This document shows positions 1-7,945 of a stretch of 64,000 nucleotides of DNA, one piece after another; the first letter of the stretch is position 1, and every line of letters starts with the position of its first letter. Below the pieces are notes generated by a model. That model was not told the DNA's origin, searched no databases, and worked only from the letters and a program-made list of their open reading frames with translations. A program made the position numbers and the translations under genes. This DNA comes from Rhodococcus rhodnii (lineage in GTDB: Bacteria; Actinomycetota; Actinomycetes; Mycobacteriales; Pseudonocardiaceae), in the NCBI GenBank assembly GCA_000720375.1, contig JOAA01000012.1, forward strand, positions 256,957 to 320,956, given 5' to 3'.

Positions 1-1056
1 CTGGACAAGGTCAAGCGGGACGCGGTGCACCGTGCCGCGGCCACGAGTGGCCTGCTCGCCGGGCACGGCGCCGAGGAGGTCAGCGGCTCGCGCGGGTCGA
101 CCGCGTACGTGTTGAAGGTCGGCGGCCTCACCCTGGCCACTGTCACCGAGGGCCTCGGCACCAAATCGGTCATCGCCGAGGACTACCTGGCGCTCACCGG
201 CGAGAGCCGGTTCGCGGACGTGGCGGTGGACGCCGTTGCCGCGATCGTGAACGACGTGATCTCGGTCGGCGCCAACCCAATGGTGGTCACCGCGTACTTC
301 GCCACCGGCGACGCGGCCTGGTACTCCGACGAACGCAAGTCGCTGGAACTGTTGGCAGGCTGGCAGAAAGCCTGCGAGCTGTCCGGCGCGACCTGGGGCG
401 GCGGCGAGTCGCCCGCGCTGCCCGGCATGCTCACCGGCGCGGGCATCGAACTCGCCGGCAGCGCGCTGGCCCTGGTGCCCGAAGGCCGCGAACCGGTCTT
501 CGGCGACGCGGTCACCCCCGGCGACAAGATCGTCGTCCTGCCCAGCTCCGGCCTGCACACCAACGGCTCATCGCTGGCCCGCCGGATCGCCTCCCAGCTG
601 CCCAACGGCCTGAAGACCTCGTTGCCCAGCGGCCGTGACCTCGGTGCCGCACTGCTCGACCCGTCGGTGCTCTACCCGGCGTTCGTCCGTGCCCTGCTGG
701 ATTCGCCGGTACGGCCGCACTTCCTGAACCCGATCACGGGCCACGGCCTGCTGAAGATGATGCGGTCGTCAACGAACGTCCGGTACGTCCTGGAGACTGT
801 GCCCGAGGTCCCGGAGGTGCTCGACTTCCTCGCCCAGCAGGCAGGCATGTCGGCCGCGGAGTCGTACGCCACGCTGAACATGGGCTTCGGCTATGTCGCG
901 GTCGTCCCCGCCGACGACGCCGACAAGACCGTCGAGATCGCCCGCGCCGCCGGTTACGAGGCCTTCGTCGCTGGTGAGGTTGTCGCCGGTGACCGTTCGG
1001 TGTCCGTGCCTTCGCTGGGCATCGAGTACCAGGACGAGGAATTCAAGATCACCTGA
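1..1056 (+). CDS. PurM/AIR-synthase-like protein, 5' truncated by window edge
   Basis: The frame is open from base 1 (Leu-Asp-Lys-Val-Lys...), so the start lies upstream; a GTG at 25 is probably only an internal valine. The product has the PurM-like ATP-binding architecture: an N-terminal half with the GLGTKS and DAVAAIVNDVISVGA motifs, which resemble the TK and D-x-x-A-M-x-x-N-D signatures of phosphoribosylformylglycinamidine cyclo-ligase, and a C-terminal half with GLHTNGSSLARR and NPITGHGLLKMM. The family binds a phosphorylated substrate and ATP in two-domain dimers. The N-terminus (KRDAVHRAAATS) and the absence of pur neighbours suggest a stand-alone AIR-synthase-like homologue rather than the housekeeping purM. 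The substrate is unknown. The gene ends at a perfect hairpin shared with the convergent gene. Confidence 0.8.
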   Translation: MDKVKRDAVHRAAATSGLLAGHGAEEVSGSRGSTAYVLKVGGLTLATVTEGLGTKSVIAEDYLALTGESRFADVAVDAVAAIVNDVISVGANPMVVTAYFATGDAAWYSDERKSLELLAGWQKACELSGATWGGGESPALPGMLTGAGIELAGSALALVPEGREPVFGDAVTPGDKIVVLPSSGLHTNGSSLARRIASQLPNGLKTSLPSGRDLGAALLDPSVLYPAFVRALLDSPVRPHFLNPITGHGLLKMMRSSTNVRYVLETVPEVPEVLDFLAQQAGMSAAESYATLNMGFGYVAVVPADDADKTVEIARAAGYEAFVAGEVVAGDRSVSVPSLGIEYQDEEFKIT

Positions 1057-1062
1057 TGGCTG

Positions 1063-1097
1063 ACCGAGCCTGCGGCGACTACCGGCGCAGGCTCGGT
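1063..1097. terminator. Bidirectional hairpin terminator
   Basis: A perfect 12-bp stem (ACCGAGCCTGCG / CGCAGGCTCGGT, loop GCGACTACCGG) sits just after the stop of the PurM-like gene. It also includes the last codons of the convergent small gene. There is no T-tract, which is common for actinobacterial hairpin terminators. Placement between convergent genes supports a bidirectional role. Confidence 0.65.
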
Positions 1098-1471
1098 GGA
1101 TAGCTGTCAAGGACGATGTAGTCCGCGTCCGCGTCCGGCACGCCGTCGTTGCGATAGTCGAACTCTCCGGTGGCCCACCGTGCGTACGTGATCACGTCGT
1201 GCTCGATGAAGATGTCGAAAAGGTCCGCGTCCCACAAGTTGGGCCGGATCTCCGGGCCACCGCAGTGCGGGCACCCCTCGCCAATGCCGTCGGTCACCAC
1301 CAACCGGTGGCCGGGCATTCCGCGGTCGTACGCACCCCAGCGCAGGGAATCACCGATCTCGAGCGTTTCCAACGCGCAGCCGCCGAAGTAGAACTGCACG
1401 TGCTGGTCGCTCAGCGCATGGCACGTCGGGCATTCGGCGTGTCGAACGTTGACGTAGCTGAACATCCCCAT
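1079..1471 (-). CDS. Small zinc-ribbon-like hypothetical protein
   Basis: A 130-residue protein with two CxxC pairs, C14-x2-C17 (CPTC) and C67-x2-C70 (CPHC), spaced as in a zinc ribbon with a long insertion. The N-terminus (SYVNVRHAECPTC) and the acidic C-terminal half have no signal peptide or membrane segment, so it is probably cytosolic. No function is recognised. It converges on the PurM-like gene with a shared hairpin terminator and precedes the lipoprotein gene on the same strand. Base composition matches its neighbours, so it is probably a real native gene. Confidence 0.6.
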   Translation of the reverse strand: MGMFSYVNVRHAECPTCHALSDQHVQFYFGGCALETLEIGDSLRWGAYDRGMPGHRLVVTDGIGEGCPHCGGPEIRPNLWDADLFDIFIEHDVITYARWATGEFDYRNDGVPDADADYIVLDSYPPSLRR

Positions 1472-1524
1472 GCCGAGATGGAAGCATCTCCGCCTCCGCG
1501 TCGGAACCGAGTTTCAGCCAGGCG

Positions 1525-2787
1525 TCACTTGGTGGGTTTGTACGACGTGCCCTTGTACACGGCGAGGTACTTGTCGACCATCTCCGGGGCGACGCCGGGA
1601 GCGTCCGGCGCGTCCTGGCCGGTCTTGGCGTCCAGGGTGACGGGGGCGTTCGCGCCGGTGCCGTAGACCAGGCCGTGGTAGGCGGCGGTGACGCTGGGCG
1701 GAACGCGGTCCGTCGTCTTCGTGATCTCCCACATCGGTTTCGCGCCGATCGAGTTCACGTCGAACGCGAAGGTCCGCTCACTCTGGCCGTCGCACACGAT
1801 CATCGAGGTCTGGTCGTAGAAGCACGACATCCGGTAGCCCGCGCCGAACGACGTGTTGATCGGCAGGCTGTAGAGCGACTTGCCGCTGGTCACGTCGATC
1901 AGGTCGAACTGGTAGTCCGCCGTGCTGTAGACCTGACGGCTGCTGCCGATGATCTTCGGTGCGAGTGGCATGATCTGCGTGCCGTAGCCGCCGAGCGTGG
2001 TCGACCATTTCTGGGCGCCGTCGGTCTCGGCGAGGCCGGTCAGCGAACGTTGTTCGCCGATGAACGGTTTGCCCGCGTTGCCGACGATCACGCCGCTGTC
2101 GACGTCGCCTGCCAGGAACTGGTCCTTGTTCCAGCGCACCTGGTGCGTGCTCGCGTCGACCACGAACGTCTGGCCGATGCTGGCGTCCTGGCTGTAGTAC
2201 GTGACCACGACCGAGGTGTCGCTCACGCCGACCACGCTGGTTTCCCCGTCGTTGGTGTTGCCGGGGTCTTTCACGTCGACGTCGATGGTCGTCGACCAGT
2301 CCGCTTTACCGGACTTGACGTCCACGGCCACCAGTTCGATCACTGGACGCGCGGGCTTGGTTCCCTGTGCCGGCGCCTTGCCGCTGAACGCCGCATAGAT
2401 CCGGTCCTGGTGCGCGAACGGAGCCGAGGTCGCGTCCTGACCGGAGGGCTTGACCGTCGCGGGCACCGCCCACAGTGGATCCGCGGTGAGGCCGTCGAAG
2501 GCGTTCAGCCCTTTGCCGTCGACGCTGTAGATGTTTCCGTCGTGCAGTGTCGCCCTTGGCTTGTCACGGTTGAAGAAGGTCCCGTCGGGGAACTTCGCCG
2601 CGGTCTTCTCGAACACCTTCGGCGGGTCGAACGCCTGGCGTGGCGGCTTCGGCGCGCTGGTCGGCGCCTCCGGCGCCACCGGTGTGTTCGGTGTGGACTG
2701 TCCTGTTCGGGCGTCGTTTCCGCTTCCGCAGCCCGCCGCCACGGCTGCGATCAGCACGACACCCAATCCCGCCCTCAAGCCTCGCAT
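1525..2787 (-). CDS. Secreted lipoprotein with PQQ-like beta-propeller
   Basis: A 420-residue protein. It begins with a lipoprotein signal peptide (MRGLRAGLGVVLIAAVAAGC) whose lipobox cysteine is C20, followed by a Ser/Thr/Pro-rich linker. The remainder has repeated blades of the PQQ-like/quinoprotein type: alternating hydrophobic strands with motifs such as GLNAFDGLTADPLWAV, VDASTHQVRW and GLAETDGAQKW. An ATG six bases upstream (2793) is possible, but the GGGGA at 2794-2798 is better spaced for the ATG at 2787. Such propellers usually bind partners or act as scaffolds at the cell surface; no cofactor ligands were identified. It lies downstream of padR on the same strand with a gap of about 90 bp. 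Confidence 0.75.
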   Translation of the reverse strand: MRGLRAGLGVVLIAAVAAGCGSGNDARTGQSTPNTPVAPEAPTSAPKPPRQAFDPPKVFEKTAAKFPDGTFFNRDKPRATLHDGNIYSVDGKGLNAFDGLTADPLWAVPATVKPSGQDATSAPFAHQDRIYAAFSGKAPAQGTKPARPVIELVAVDVKSGKADWSTTIDVDVKDPGNTNDGETSVVGVSDTSVVVTYYSQDASIGQTFVVDASTHQVRWNKDQFLAGDVDSGVIVGNAGKPFIGEQRSLTGLAETDGAQKWSTTLGGYGTQIMPLAPKIIGSSRQVYSTADYQFDLIDVTSGKSLYSLPINTSFGAGYRMSCFYDQTSMIVCDGQSERTFAFDVNSIGAKPMWEITKTTDRVPPSVTAAYHGLVYGTGANAPVTLDAKTGQDAPDAPGVAPEMVDKYLAVYKGTSYKPTK

Positions 2788-2879
2788 GCACATTCCCCGG
2801 TCCGTGGGTCACCGTCAGCCGGGATCGTAGGAAGTCCGGCTTTCGGTCGCGGCGCGAAACTCTTGCGGTTTTCTTGCGG

Positions 2880-3455
2880 TCAGTCCTCAGTGAGCAGTCG
2901 CTGGCCTTCGCGCGCCCATTCGGCACGGGTCCGCGCGACGGCCGCGACTCCGGCGAAGACGTGGGCTTTGAGCCGGGCGATCCGGTCGTGTTCGGACGGA
3001 TCGCGCCGGGTCAGCCGTTCCTTGAGCAGCATGGTGTCCTTGTTCAGCAGCCGTTGCCGGTGCGCTTCGGCCTCGGCCGCCGCCTTTTCCTGCTCGGCGA
3101 TGAACTGGTCGAGCACGGCGTGCGCCTTCTCCGCGTCGATCGTGTCGAAGTTCAACGCCTGCACCAGAAACGGGTCGCGTGGCGGTGAGGGATCGTGCGG
3201 TGTGGACAGCCACCGCGCGAGTTCCTCGCGCCCCTGGTCGGTCACGCTGTACACGGTCCTGGTCAGCTTCGGCCCGCGCGGTTCGTCGTCGCCCGTGATC
3301 AGCCCGGCTCGTTCCATTCTGCGCAGCGTCGGGTAGATCTGGCTTTGCGGTGCGGCCCAGATCCACGCCGTTGAGCTGTCGAAGAACTGGACCAAGTCGT
3401 ATCCGCTCATCGGGCGTGCCTCCAACACTCCCAGGAGCGCGTGCTGCAGCGACAT
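2880..3455 (-). CDS. PadR-family transcriptional regulator
   Basis: A 191-residue protein with an N-terminal winged helix (MSLQHALLGVLEARPMSGYDL, then SQIYPTLRRMERAGLI) typical of PadR, and a C-terminal Vir_act_alpha_C-like helical domain (about 95-185) rich in Glu/Lys that would form the dimer. PadR proteins commonly repress phenolic-acid or drug-efflux genes and are released by small aromatic ligands. The gene starts 28 bp after the aldehyde dehydrogenase stop, in the same direction as the left arm of the meta-cleavage cluster, so it is the best local candidate for controlling that cluster. A TAGGAT hexamer seven bases before the ATG could also give a private leaderless transcript. Confidence 0.85.
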   Translation of the reverse strand: MSLQHALLGVLEARPMSGYDLVQFFDSSTAWIWAAPQSQIYPTLRRMERAGLITGDDEPRGPKLTRTVYSVTDQGREELARWLSTPHDPSPPRDPFLVQALNFDTIDAEKAHAVLDQFIAEQEKAAAEAEAHRQRLLNKDTMLLKERLTRRDPSEHDRIARLKAHVFAGVAAVARTRAEWAREGQRLLTED

Positions 3456-3483
3456 ACGCCAGATCCTAACCAGGTTGTGGTGC

Positions 3484-4908
3484 TTAGCCTGCGATGTTCA
3501 TCGTGACGGTCTTCGGCTCGGTGAAGAACTCGCGGCTGAACGCGCCGCCTTCCCGGCCGACCCCCGAATCGCCCACACCGCCGAACGGTGCGCGCAGGTC
3601 ACGGATGAAGAAGCAGTTGACCCAGACATTTCCGCTGCGCAGCGCGGCGGAAACGCGGTGTGCTCGGTGCAGGTTCTCGCTGAAGACCATGGCCGAGAGC
3701 CCGTACGGCGTCGAGTTGGCCAGGGACACGCCTTCCGGCTCGGAATCGAACGGCGTGACCGTGACGACCGGGCCGAAGATCTCATCGGTCTGCACGGGAG
3801 CGTCCGCCGGAACGTCCGTGAGCACGGTCGGCCGGATGAACCAGTCGTGGTCGTGTCCACCCGTCACGACCGTGGCACCGGCCAGTTTGTCCTCCCGCAG
3901 GTACCCGCTGACCTTGGCGAAATGCTTCTCGCTGGCCAACGGGCCCAACGCGGTCTGCTGCCGCGACGGGTCACCGAGCACCATCGCGTCGGCTGCCGCG
4001 GTGAAGCGGCTCAGGAACTCGTCGTACACGCCACGCTGCACGAACAACCGGGATCCCGCGAGGCAGACCTGGCCGGTGTTGCCGAACGCGGCCCGGATCG
4101 CCCAGTCGGTCGCGTTGTCCAGGTCGGCGTCGTCGAACACCAGGTTGGCGCCCTTGCCGCCGAGTTCGAAGCTGACCGGCGTCAGGTTCGTGGCCGCCGC
4201 CGACGCGATCGCGCGGCCGGTCAGCGACGAGCCGGTGAACGTGATCCGGTCCACCCGTGGGTCTTTGACCAGCACCGCGCCCGCGTCACCGAAGCCGAGG
4301 ACCACGTTGAGCACGCCCTCGGGAATGCCGGCTGCCAGCGCCAGCCTGCCCAGAATGGCCGCGGAGCGCGGGGTGTCCTCGGCGGGCTTGAGCACGACCG
4401 TGTTGCCCCAGGCCAGCGCGGGGGCGATCTTCCACGTCGCGAGCATCATCGGGAAGTTCCACGGCGAGATCGCGGCGACGACACCAGCGGATTCGTAGCG
4501 CGTGTACGTGTGGTGCCCGGTGTCGCTCGGGAACGTCTCGGCCAGGCTGAGCCGCGCGTGATCGGCGAAGAACCGGATGTTCGCGACCGATCGCGGCACG
4601 TCGTGCCCGGCGGCCACAGCCTGCGGCTTGCCCATGTCGCGGCTTTCCGCTTCGGCCAGTTCGTCCGCGTGCTGCTCGATCAGATCAGCGAACTTGTGCA
4701 GCAGCCGCCCGCGCTCGGCGAAACCCAGTCGTGGCCACGGCCCGTCGTCGAACGCGCGCCGCGCGGCCGTGACAGCGGCGTCGATGTCGCCGTCGCCGCC
4801 GCGGGCGACCGTGGCGTAGCTCTGTCGCGTGTACGGGTCGATGTCGTCGTAGGTGGCGCCGTCGATCGAGTCGATCTCTTCGCCGCCGATGACGTGACGA
4901 ATTTTCAT
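3484..4908 (-). CDS. Aldehyde dehydrogenase, 2-hydroxymuconic semialdehyde dehydrogenase type
   Basis: A 474-residue NAD(P)-dependent aldehyde dehydrogenase. The catalytic set is complete: N151 (SPWNFP), K174, E248 (FELGGKG) and nucleophile C282 (GQVCLAG). The C-terminal block NCFFIRDLRAPFGG resembles 2-hydroxymuconic and 5-carboxymethyl-2-hydroxymuconic semialdehyde dehydrogenases, so oxidation of a ring-cleavage semialdehyde to an oxalocrotonate is the likely reaction. The frame remains open upstream, but MKIRHVIGGEEI is chosen because it is the family-typical N-terminus and its ATG overlaps the stop of the transporter (ATGA at 4905-4908), which implies translational coupling. It belongs to the left arm of the aromatic cluster. 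Confidence 0.88.
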   Translation of the reverse strand: MKIRHVIGGEEIDSIDGATYDDIDPYTRQSYATVARGGDGDIDAAVTAARRAFDDGPWPRLGFAERGRLLHKFADLIEQHADELAEAESRDMGKPQAVAAGHDVPRSVANIRFFADHARLSLAETFPSDTGHHTYTRYESAGVVAAISPWNFPMMLATWKIAPALAWGNTVVLKPAEDTPRSAAILGRLALAAGIPEGVLNVVLGFGDAGAVLVKDPRVDRITFTGSSLTGRAIASAAATNLTPVSFELGGKGANLVFDDADLDNATDWAIRAAFGNTGQVCLAGSRLFVQRGVYDEFLSRFTAAADAMVLGDPSRQQTALGPLASEKHFAKVSGYLREDKLAGATVVTGGHDHDWFIRPTVLTDVPADAPVQTDEIFGPVVTVTPFDSEPEGVSLANSTPYGLSAMVFSENLHRAHRVSAALRSGNVWVNCFFIRDLRAPFGGVGDSGVGREGGAFSREFFTEPKTVTMNIAG

Positions 4909-6224
4909 GCGGTTCGTTCCTTCAGTTCGGGGTTGATGGCTTCGCGGAGGCGTTCGCCTGCCAGCGCGGGGGACAGCGGAACCAGCGAGGCCGCGAGCAG
5001 TCCGACGACCGCGACCGCGGCGAACATGTAGAAGTTCCACTGGAATCCGGCTCCGGAGGCGATCACCAGGCCGCCGACGACCGGGCCGAGGATCGCGCCG
5101 AACCGGCCGACACCCAGCGCCCAGCCGATGCCGGTCGAGCGGGCGGTGACGGGGTAGTAGCGGGTGACGAACGCGTTGATCAGGTTCTGGGTGCCGATCG
5201 TGCCGTAGCCGGCGATCGCGACCAGGACGTAGATCGTGGCCACGGATGGGCGCACGGCCAGGGTCGCGATGCTCACCGCGGCCAGCAGGAACGAGATCAC
5301 CAGCACCGGCTTGGACCCCACCCGGTCCGCCGCGCGGCCACCGATGATCGAACCGATGATCGAGCCGACATTGAACACCAGCAGGAAGCTCAGCGCCGAG
5401 CCGAGCGGGAAGTCGGCCTGGCGCATGATCTGCGGCAGCCACGTGTTCATGCCGTAGACCATCAGCAACGCGCACAGGCTGGCCAGCCACAGCAGCACGG
5501 TCCCGGCGCGGAAGCCCGGCCTGGCGAGCTCACGGATACTGCTGTACCACGAACGTTTCTCCGGCCGGGCGACCTCGGGCACGGCGACACCCAGTTTCGC
5601 GGCGAGTGCTTCGGCTTTGGCCGTTTCTCCGCGCAGCACAAGGTATTCCAGCGATTCGGGCAGGTAGCGCAGTGCGAGCGGGATGATGATCAGCACGGGG
5701 GCGGCGCCGATCAGGTACATGGTCTGCCAGCCCACCGCGGGGATCAGCGGGATCGCCAGGGAAGCGGCCAGGATGCCGCCGACCGCGTACCCCGACTGCA
5801 TGATCGTGTACGTCACGTTCTGTTTGCCGCGCGGGGCGTATTCGACGACCAGAGCGGCGGCTGTCGGCATCAGCCCGCCAAGCCCGATACCGCTCAGGAA
5901 CCGCAGCAGACCAAAGATTTCCGGCGACGGCGCGAGCGCGCACAACGCGGTGAGCGCGGAGAACCACGTGACGCACGCGATCATGGTCCAGCGCCTGCCG
6001 AGCCAGTCGGTCACGGTGCCGATCAGCAGCGCGCCGATCAGCATGCCGATCAACGCGTAGCTGCCGATCCGGCCGGCCTCGGCCGGGCCGATCTGCCATT
6101 CGGCGAGCAGCGACGGGACGGTGGTGCCGAACACCACCAGGTCGTATCCGTCGAATGCGACGGACAGGCCGCACAACGCGACGACTGTCCACAGTGTCCT
6201 GTTGGGTGTTCTTCCAGCGGCCAT
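4905..6224 (-). CDS. MFS aromatic acid:proton symporter (AAHS type)
   Basis: A 439-residue, 12-helix MFS permease. TM1 carries the DGYD signature (SVAFDGYDLVVFG) characteristic of aromatic acid:H+ symporters such as BenK and PcaK. The loop 2-3 motif TDWLGRRWTM is the MFS motif A, and the central loop is cytoplasmic and charged. It most likely imports the hydroxybenzoate or related aromatic acid degraded by the adjacent enzymes. The gene overlaps the dehydrogenase downstream by 4 bp and follows the class II aldolase gene by 13 bp, so the three form one transcript. Confidence 0.88.
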   Translation of the reverse strand: MAAGRTPNRTLWTVVALCGLSVAFDGYDLVVFGTTVPSLLAEWQIGPAEAGRIGSYALIGMLIGALLIGTVTDWLGRRWTMIACVTWFSALTALCALAPSPEIFGLLRFLSGIGLGGLMPTAAALVVEYAPRGKQNVTYTIMQSGYAVGGILAASLAIPLIPAVGWQTMYLIGAAPVLIIIPLALRYLPESLEYLVLRGETAKAEALAAKLGVAVPEVARPEKRSWYSSIRELARPGFRAGTVLLWLASLCALLMVYGMNTWLPQIMRQADFPLGSALSFLLVFNVGSIIGSIIGGRAADRVGSKPVLVISFLLAAVSIATLAVRPSVATIYVLVAIAGYGTIGTQNLINAFVTRYYPVTARSTGIGWALGVGRFGAILGPVVGGLVIASGAGFQWNFYMFAAVAVVGLLAASLVPLSPALAGERLREAINPELKERTA

Positions 6225-6237
6225 GGTGGAAGCCCTT

Positions 6238-6888
6238 TCAGTGGTTGAGGTAGTCCCAGATCCGGTCGAGGAGCTCGGTTCCGGTCGCGAACCACGCGTT
6301 CTGTTCGTCTTCGGTGAGTGCGACGGGCATCAGGCCGGCGGCCGCCGCGGCGAGGGTGATCCGGCAGGACTCCTCGAGAATCCACATCCGGGCGACCGCC
6401 TCGCCGACGTTCCTGCCGACCGTGACGGCGCCGTTTCCCTTGAGAACACAGGCGAATCCGTCGCCGAGGGTGGCAGCGAGCTCCTTGCCGAGCTGCGGTT
6501 CACGGATCAGCCGTGCGTTCTGGAAGACCGGCACGACCGGGCCGAGCAGCGCGCCTTGCCCGTGCAGGGGATGGATGGCGGGCAACACGGCGGCGACGGC
6601 AGAGGTTGACGGCGGCTGAGCGCGGCAGATGGCCCCGACATCCGGGCGGGCCTTGGCGATGGCGATGTGAATCCAGGCTTCGCGGGGAATGCCGGTAGGC
6701 AAATCGCCGACATTGATATCGATCTCGGTGAATTGATCGTCGGTCAGTTCACCGAGTGGGCGAGGTGGTGTCAGCAGCAGCCTGTCGGTGTCAATACGGG
6801 CGCTGACGTGGCCAAACACCGTGACCAGACCGGCTCGGTGCAAGGCGCGTCCTGCGGTGGACAACTCGGTGGTGAGCATGCCGCACAT
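6238..6888 (-). CDS. Class II aldolase/adducin-fold protein, probable ring-cleavage product decarboxylase
   Basis: A 216-residue protein of the class II aldolase/adducin fold. E70 and H74 (REAWIH) match the conserved catalytic region, but the usual HxH metal ligands are replaced by R89-A-Q91 (CRAQPP) and the third histidine by N152 (GNGAVT). The nearest functional analogy is CmtD/DhbB-type decarboxylases, which remove the ring carboxylate after 3,4-cleavage of 2,3-dihydroxy-p-cumate or 2,3-dihydroxybenzoate. This assignment rests on context, not on active-site proof. The start at 6888 has a weak AGG five bases upstream; ATG 6879 (MLTTEL) is an alternative and would suit a leaderless transcript. 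It is the first gene of the left arm, reading away from the divergent operator. Confidence 0.72.
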   Translation of the reverse strand: MCGMLTTELSTAGRALHRAGLVTVFGHVSARIDTDRLLLTPPRPLGELTDDQFTEIDINVGDLPTGIPREAWIHIAIAKARPDVGAICRAQPPSTSAVAAVLPAIHPLHGQGALLGPVVPVFQNARLIREPQLGKELAATLGDGFACVLKGNGAVTVGRNVGEAVARMWILEESCRITLAAAAAGLMPVALTEDEQNAWFATGTELLDRIWDYLNH

Positions 6889-6893
6889 CGTGA

Positions 6894-6944
6894 CCTGTAT
6901 ATGTATACATGTCAATCTATTCTTGACAGATATACGTATACAGG
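6894..6944. promoter_or_regulatory. 51-bp quasi-palindromic divergent operator/promoter
   Basis: The outer arms CCTGTATATGTATA (6894-6907) and TATACGTATACAGG (6931-6944) pair at 13 of 14 positions. The inner arms TGTCAA (6910-6915) and TTGACA (6923-6928) pair perfectly about a centre at 6919. Each outer arm also holds its own 10-bp palindrome (ATGTATACAT and TATACGTATA). The inner arms create a consensus -35 on each strand. The element separates the class II aldolase gene from the dioxygenase gene, so one regulator could control both arms. Confidence 0.75.
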
Positions 6945-6950
6945 TATGGT
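6923..6950 (+). promoter_or_regulatory. Sigma70-like promoter of the dioxygenase arm
   Basis: A perfect -35 TTGACA (6923-6928), a 16-base spacer and -10 TATGGT (6945-6950). The right operator arm lies entirely in the spacer, so a bound protein would block RNA polymerase. The start point would be near 6957, giving a leader of about 40 bases before the GTG at 6998. Confidence 0.6.
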
Positions 6951-6997
6951 CGTAGCCATCGATCTTTCCCTGATCCCCGACGAAGCGGAGCTCTGCC

Positions 6998-7897
6998 GTG
7001 ATCGAGCTGCAAGACATCGCCTATGTGCGCTCGGGTACCGCCGACATGACCACCGCCGTCGACTTCGCGGTCGACGTGGTCGGCTTGGAACTGGTCGACC
7101 AAAGCAACGGGCATGCGTATCTACGAGCCGACAGCCGCCATCACTGTCTCGCGTTCGTCGAAGGCGAGTCCGGCGTCCTGTCCACCGCGTTCACCCTCGT
7201 CGACGAGGACGCGTTAGCCGCAGCGGAATCGGAACTCGAAGCCGCGGGCGTCAAGGTCAGCCGAGGCGACCCGGCCGGTGCGGCGGCCCGGCACGTGCGG
7301 GACTACCTGGCCTTCGAGGACCCGTTCGGCAACGTGGTCGACCTGGTCGTCGACCAGACCCAGCTGTCTCGTCCGGTTCGTTTCGGCAGGACCGCGGGCA
7401 TCACCGAGTTCGGCCACCTCTGTGTGGACGCGCCGGATGTGCGTGCGGCGTACAAGTTCTGGTCGACGCTGTTCAACGCGAAGGTCTCGGACTGGATCGG
7501 CGAGCTGGCGTGCCTGATGCGGATCGACCCGGTGCACCACAAGCTCGCCGTGTTCAAGGGCGACGGGCCGGGCCTGTGCCACATGAACTTCCAGGTCTCC
7601 TCGATCGACGACGTGATGCGCAGCTGGCACTTCCTGACCGAGCGCGGCGTCGAGATCGAGATGGGGCCAGGCCGTCACCCACAGTCCACCGCGATCTTCT
7701 TGTACTTCAAGGGTCCCGAGGGCCTGACGTACGAATACTCGTATGGAGTCCGGAACATCACCGACCCGAACTGGCAGCCGCGGTATTTCGACCCGGCCGA
7801 GCCGGACGCGATCGACATGTGGTGCGGGACGACCAAGCGCCCGGGTACCATGACGCAGATCCCGGTCAGCGTCGAGGCGCGGGCACACGGACTGTGA
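6998..7897 (+). CDS. Extradiol ring-cleavage dioxygenase (two-domain VOC type)
   Basis: A 299-residue type I extradiol dioxygenase with two VOC modules (about 1-120 and 135-260). The Fe(II) facial triad is visible in the C-terminal module: H140 (EFGHLCVDAP), H195 (LCHMNFQV) and E246 (TYEYSYG). The preceding H179/H180 (PVHHKL) match the family's second-sphere region. These enzymes open catecholic rings next to one hydroxyl. With a CmtD-like decarboxylase partner, the likely substrate is a 2,3-dihydroxybenzoate-type acid, as for CmtC/DhbA. This is inference; 2,3-dihydroxybiphenyl or 3-alkylcatechols remain possible. The GTG start is preceded by CGGAGC, and the gene is first in the right arm. 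Confidence 0.85.
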   Translation: MIELQDIAYVRSGTADMTTAVDFAVDVVGLELVDQSNGHAYLRADSRHHCLAFVEGESGVLSTAFTLVDEDALAAAESELEAAGVKVSRGDPAGAAARHVRDYLAFEDPFGNVVDLVVDQTQLSRPVRFGRTAGITEFGHLCVDAPDVRAAYKFWSTLFNAKVSDWIGELACLMRIDPVHHKLAVFKGDGPGLCHMNFQVSSIDDVMRSWHFLTERGVEIEMGPGRHPQSTAIFLYFKGPEGLTYEYSYGVRNITDPNWQPRYFDPAEPDAIDMWCGTTKRPGTMTQIPVSVEARAHGL

Positions 7898-7945
7898 ACC
7901 GCCCCAGTGTCAACCGTACAAACAGCACACACAGAAAGTGGCGGT

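Noticed and set aside
1675..3336. Long + strand open frame of 553 codons opposite the lipoprotein and PadR genes
   Set aside because: Arg/Val/Gly-rich composition and no domain; it is the antisense of two well-supported genes in GC-rich DNA.
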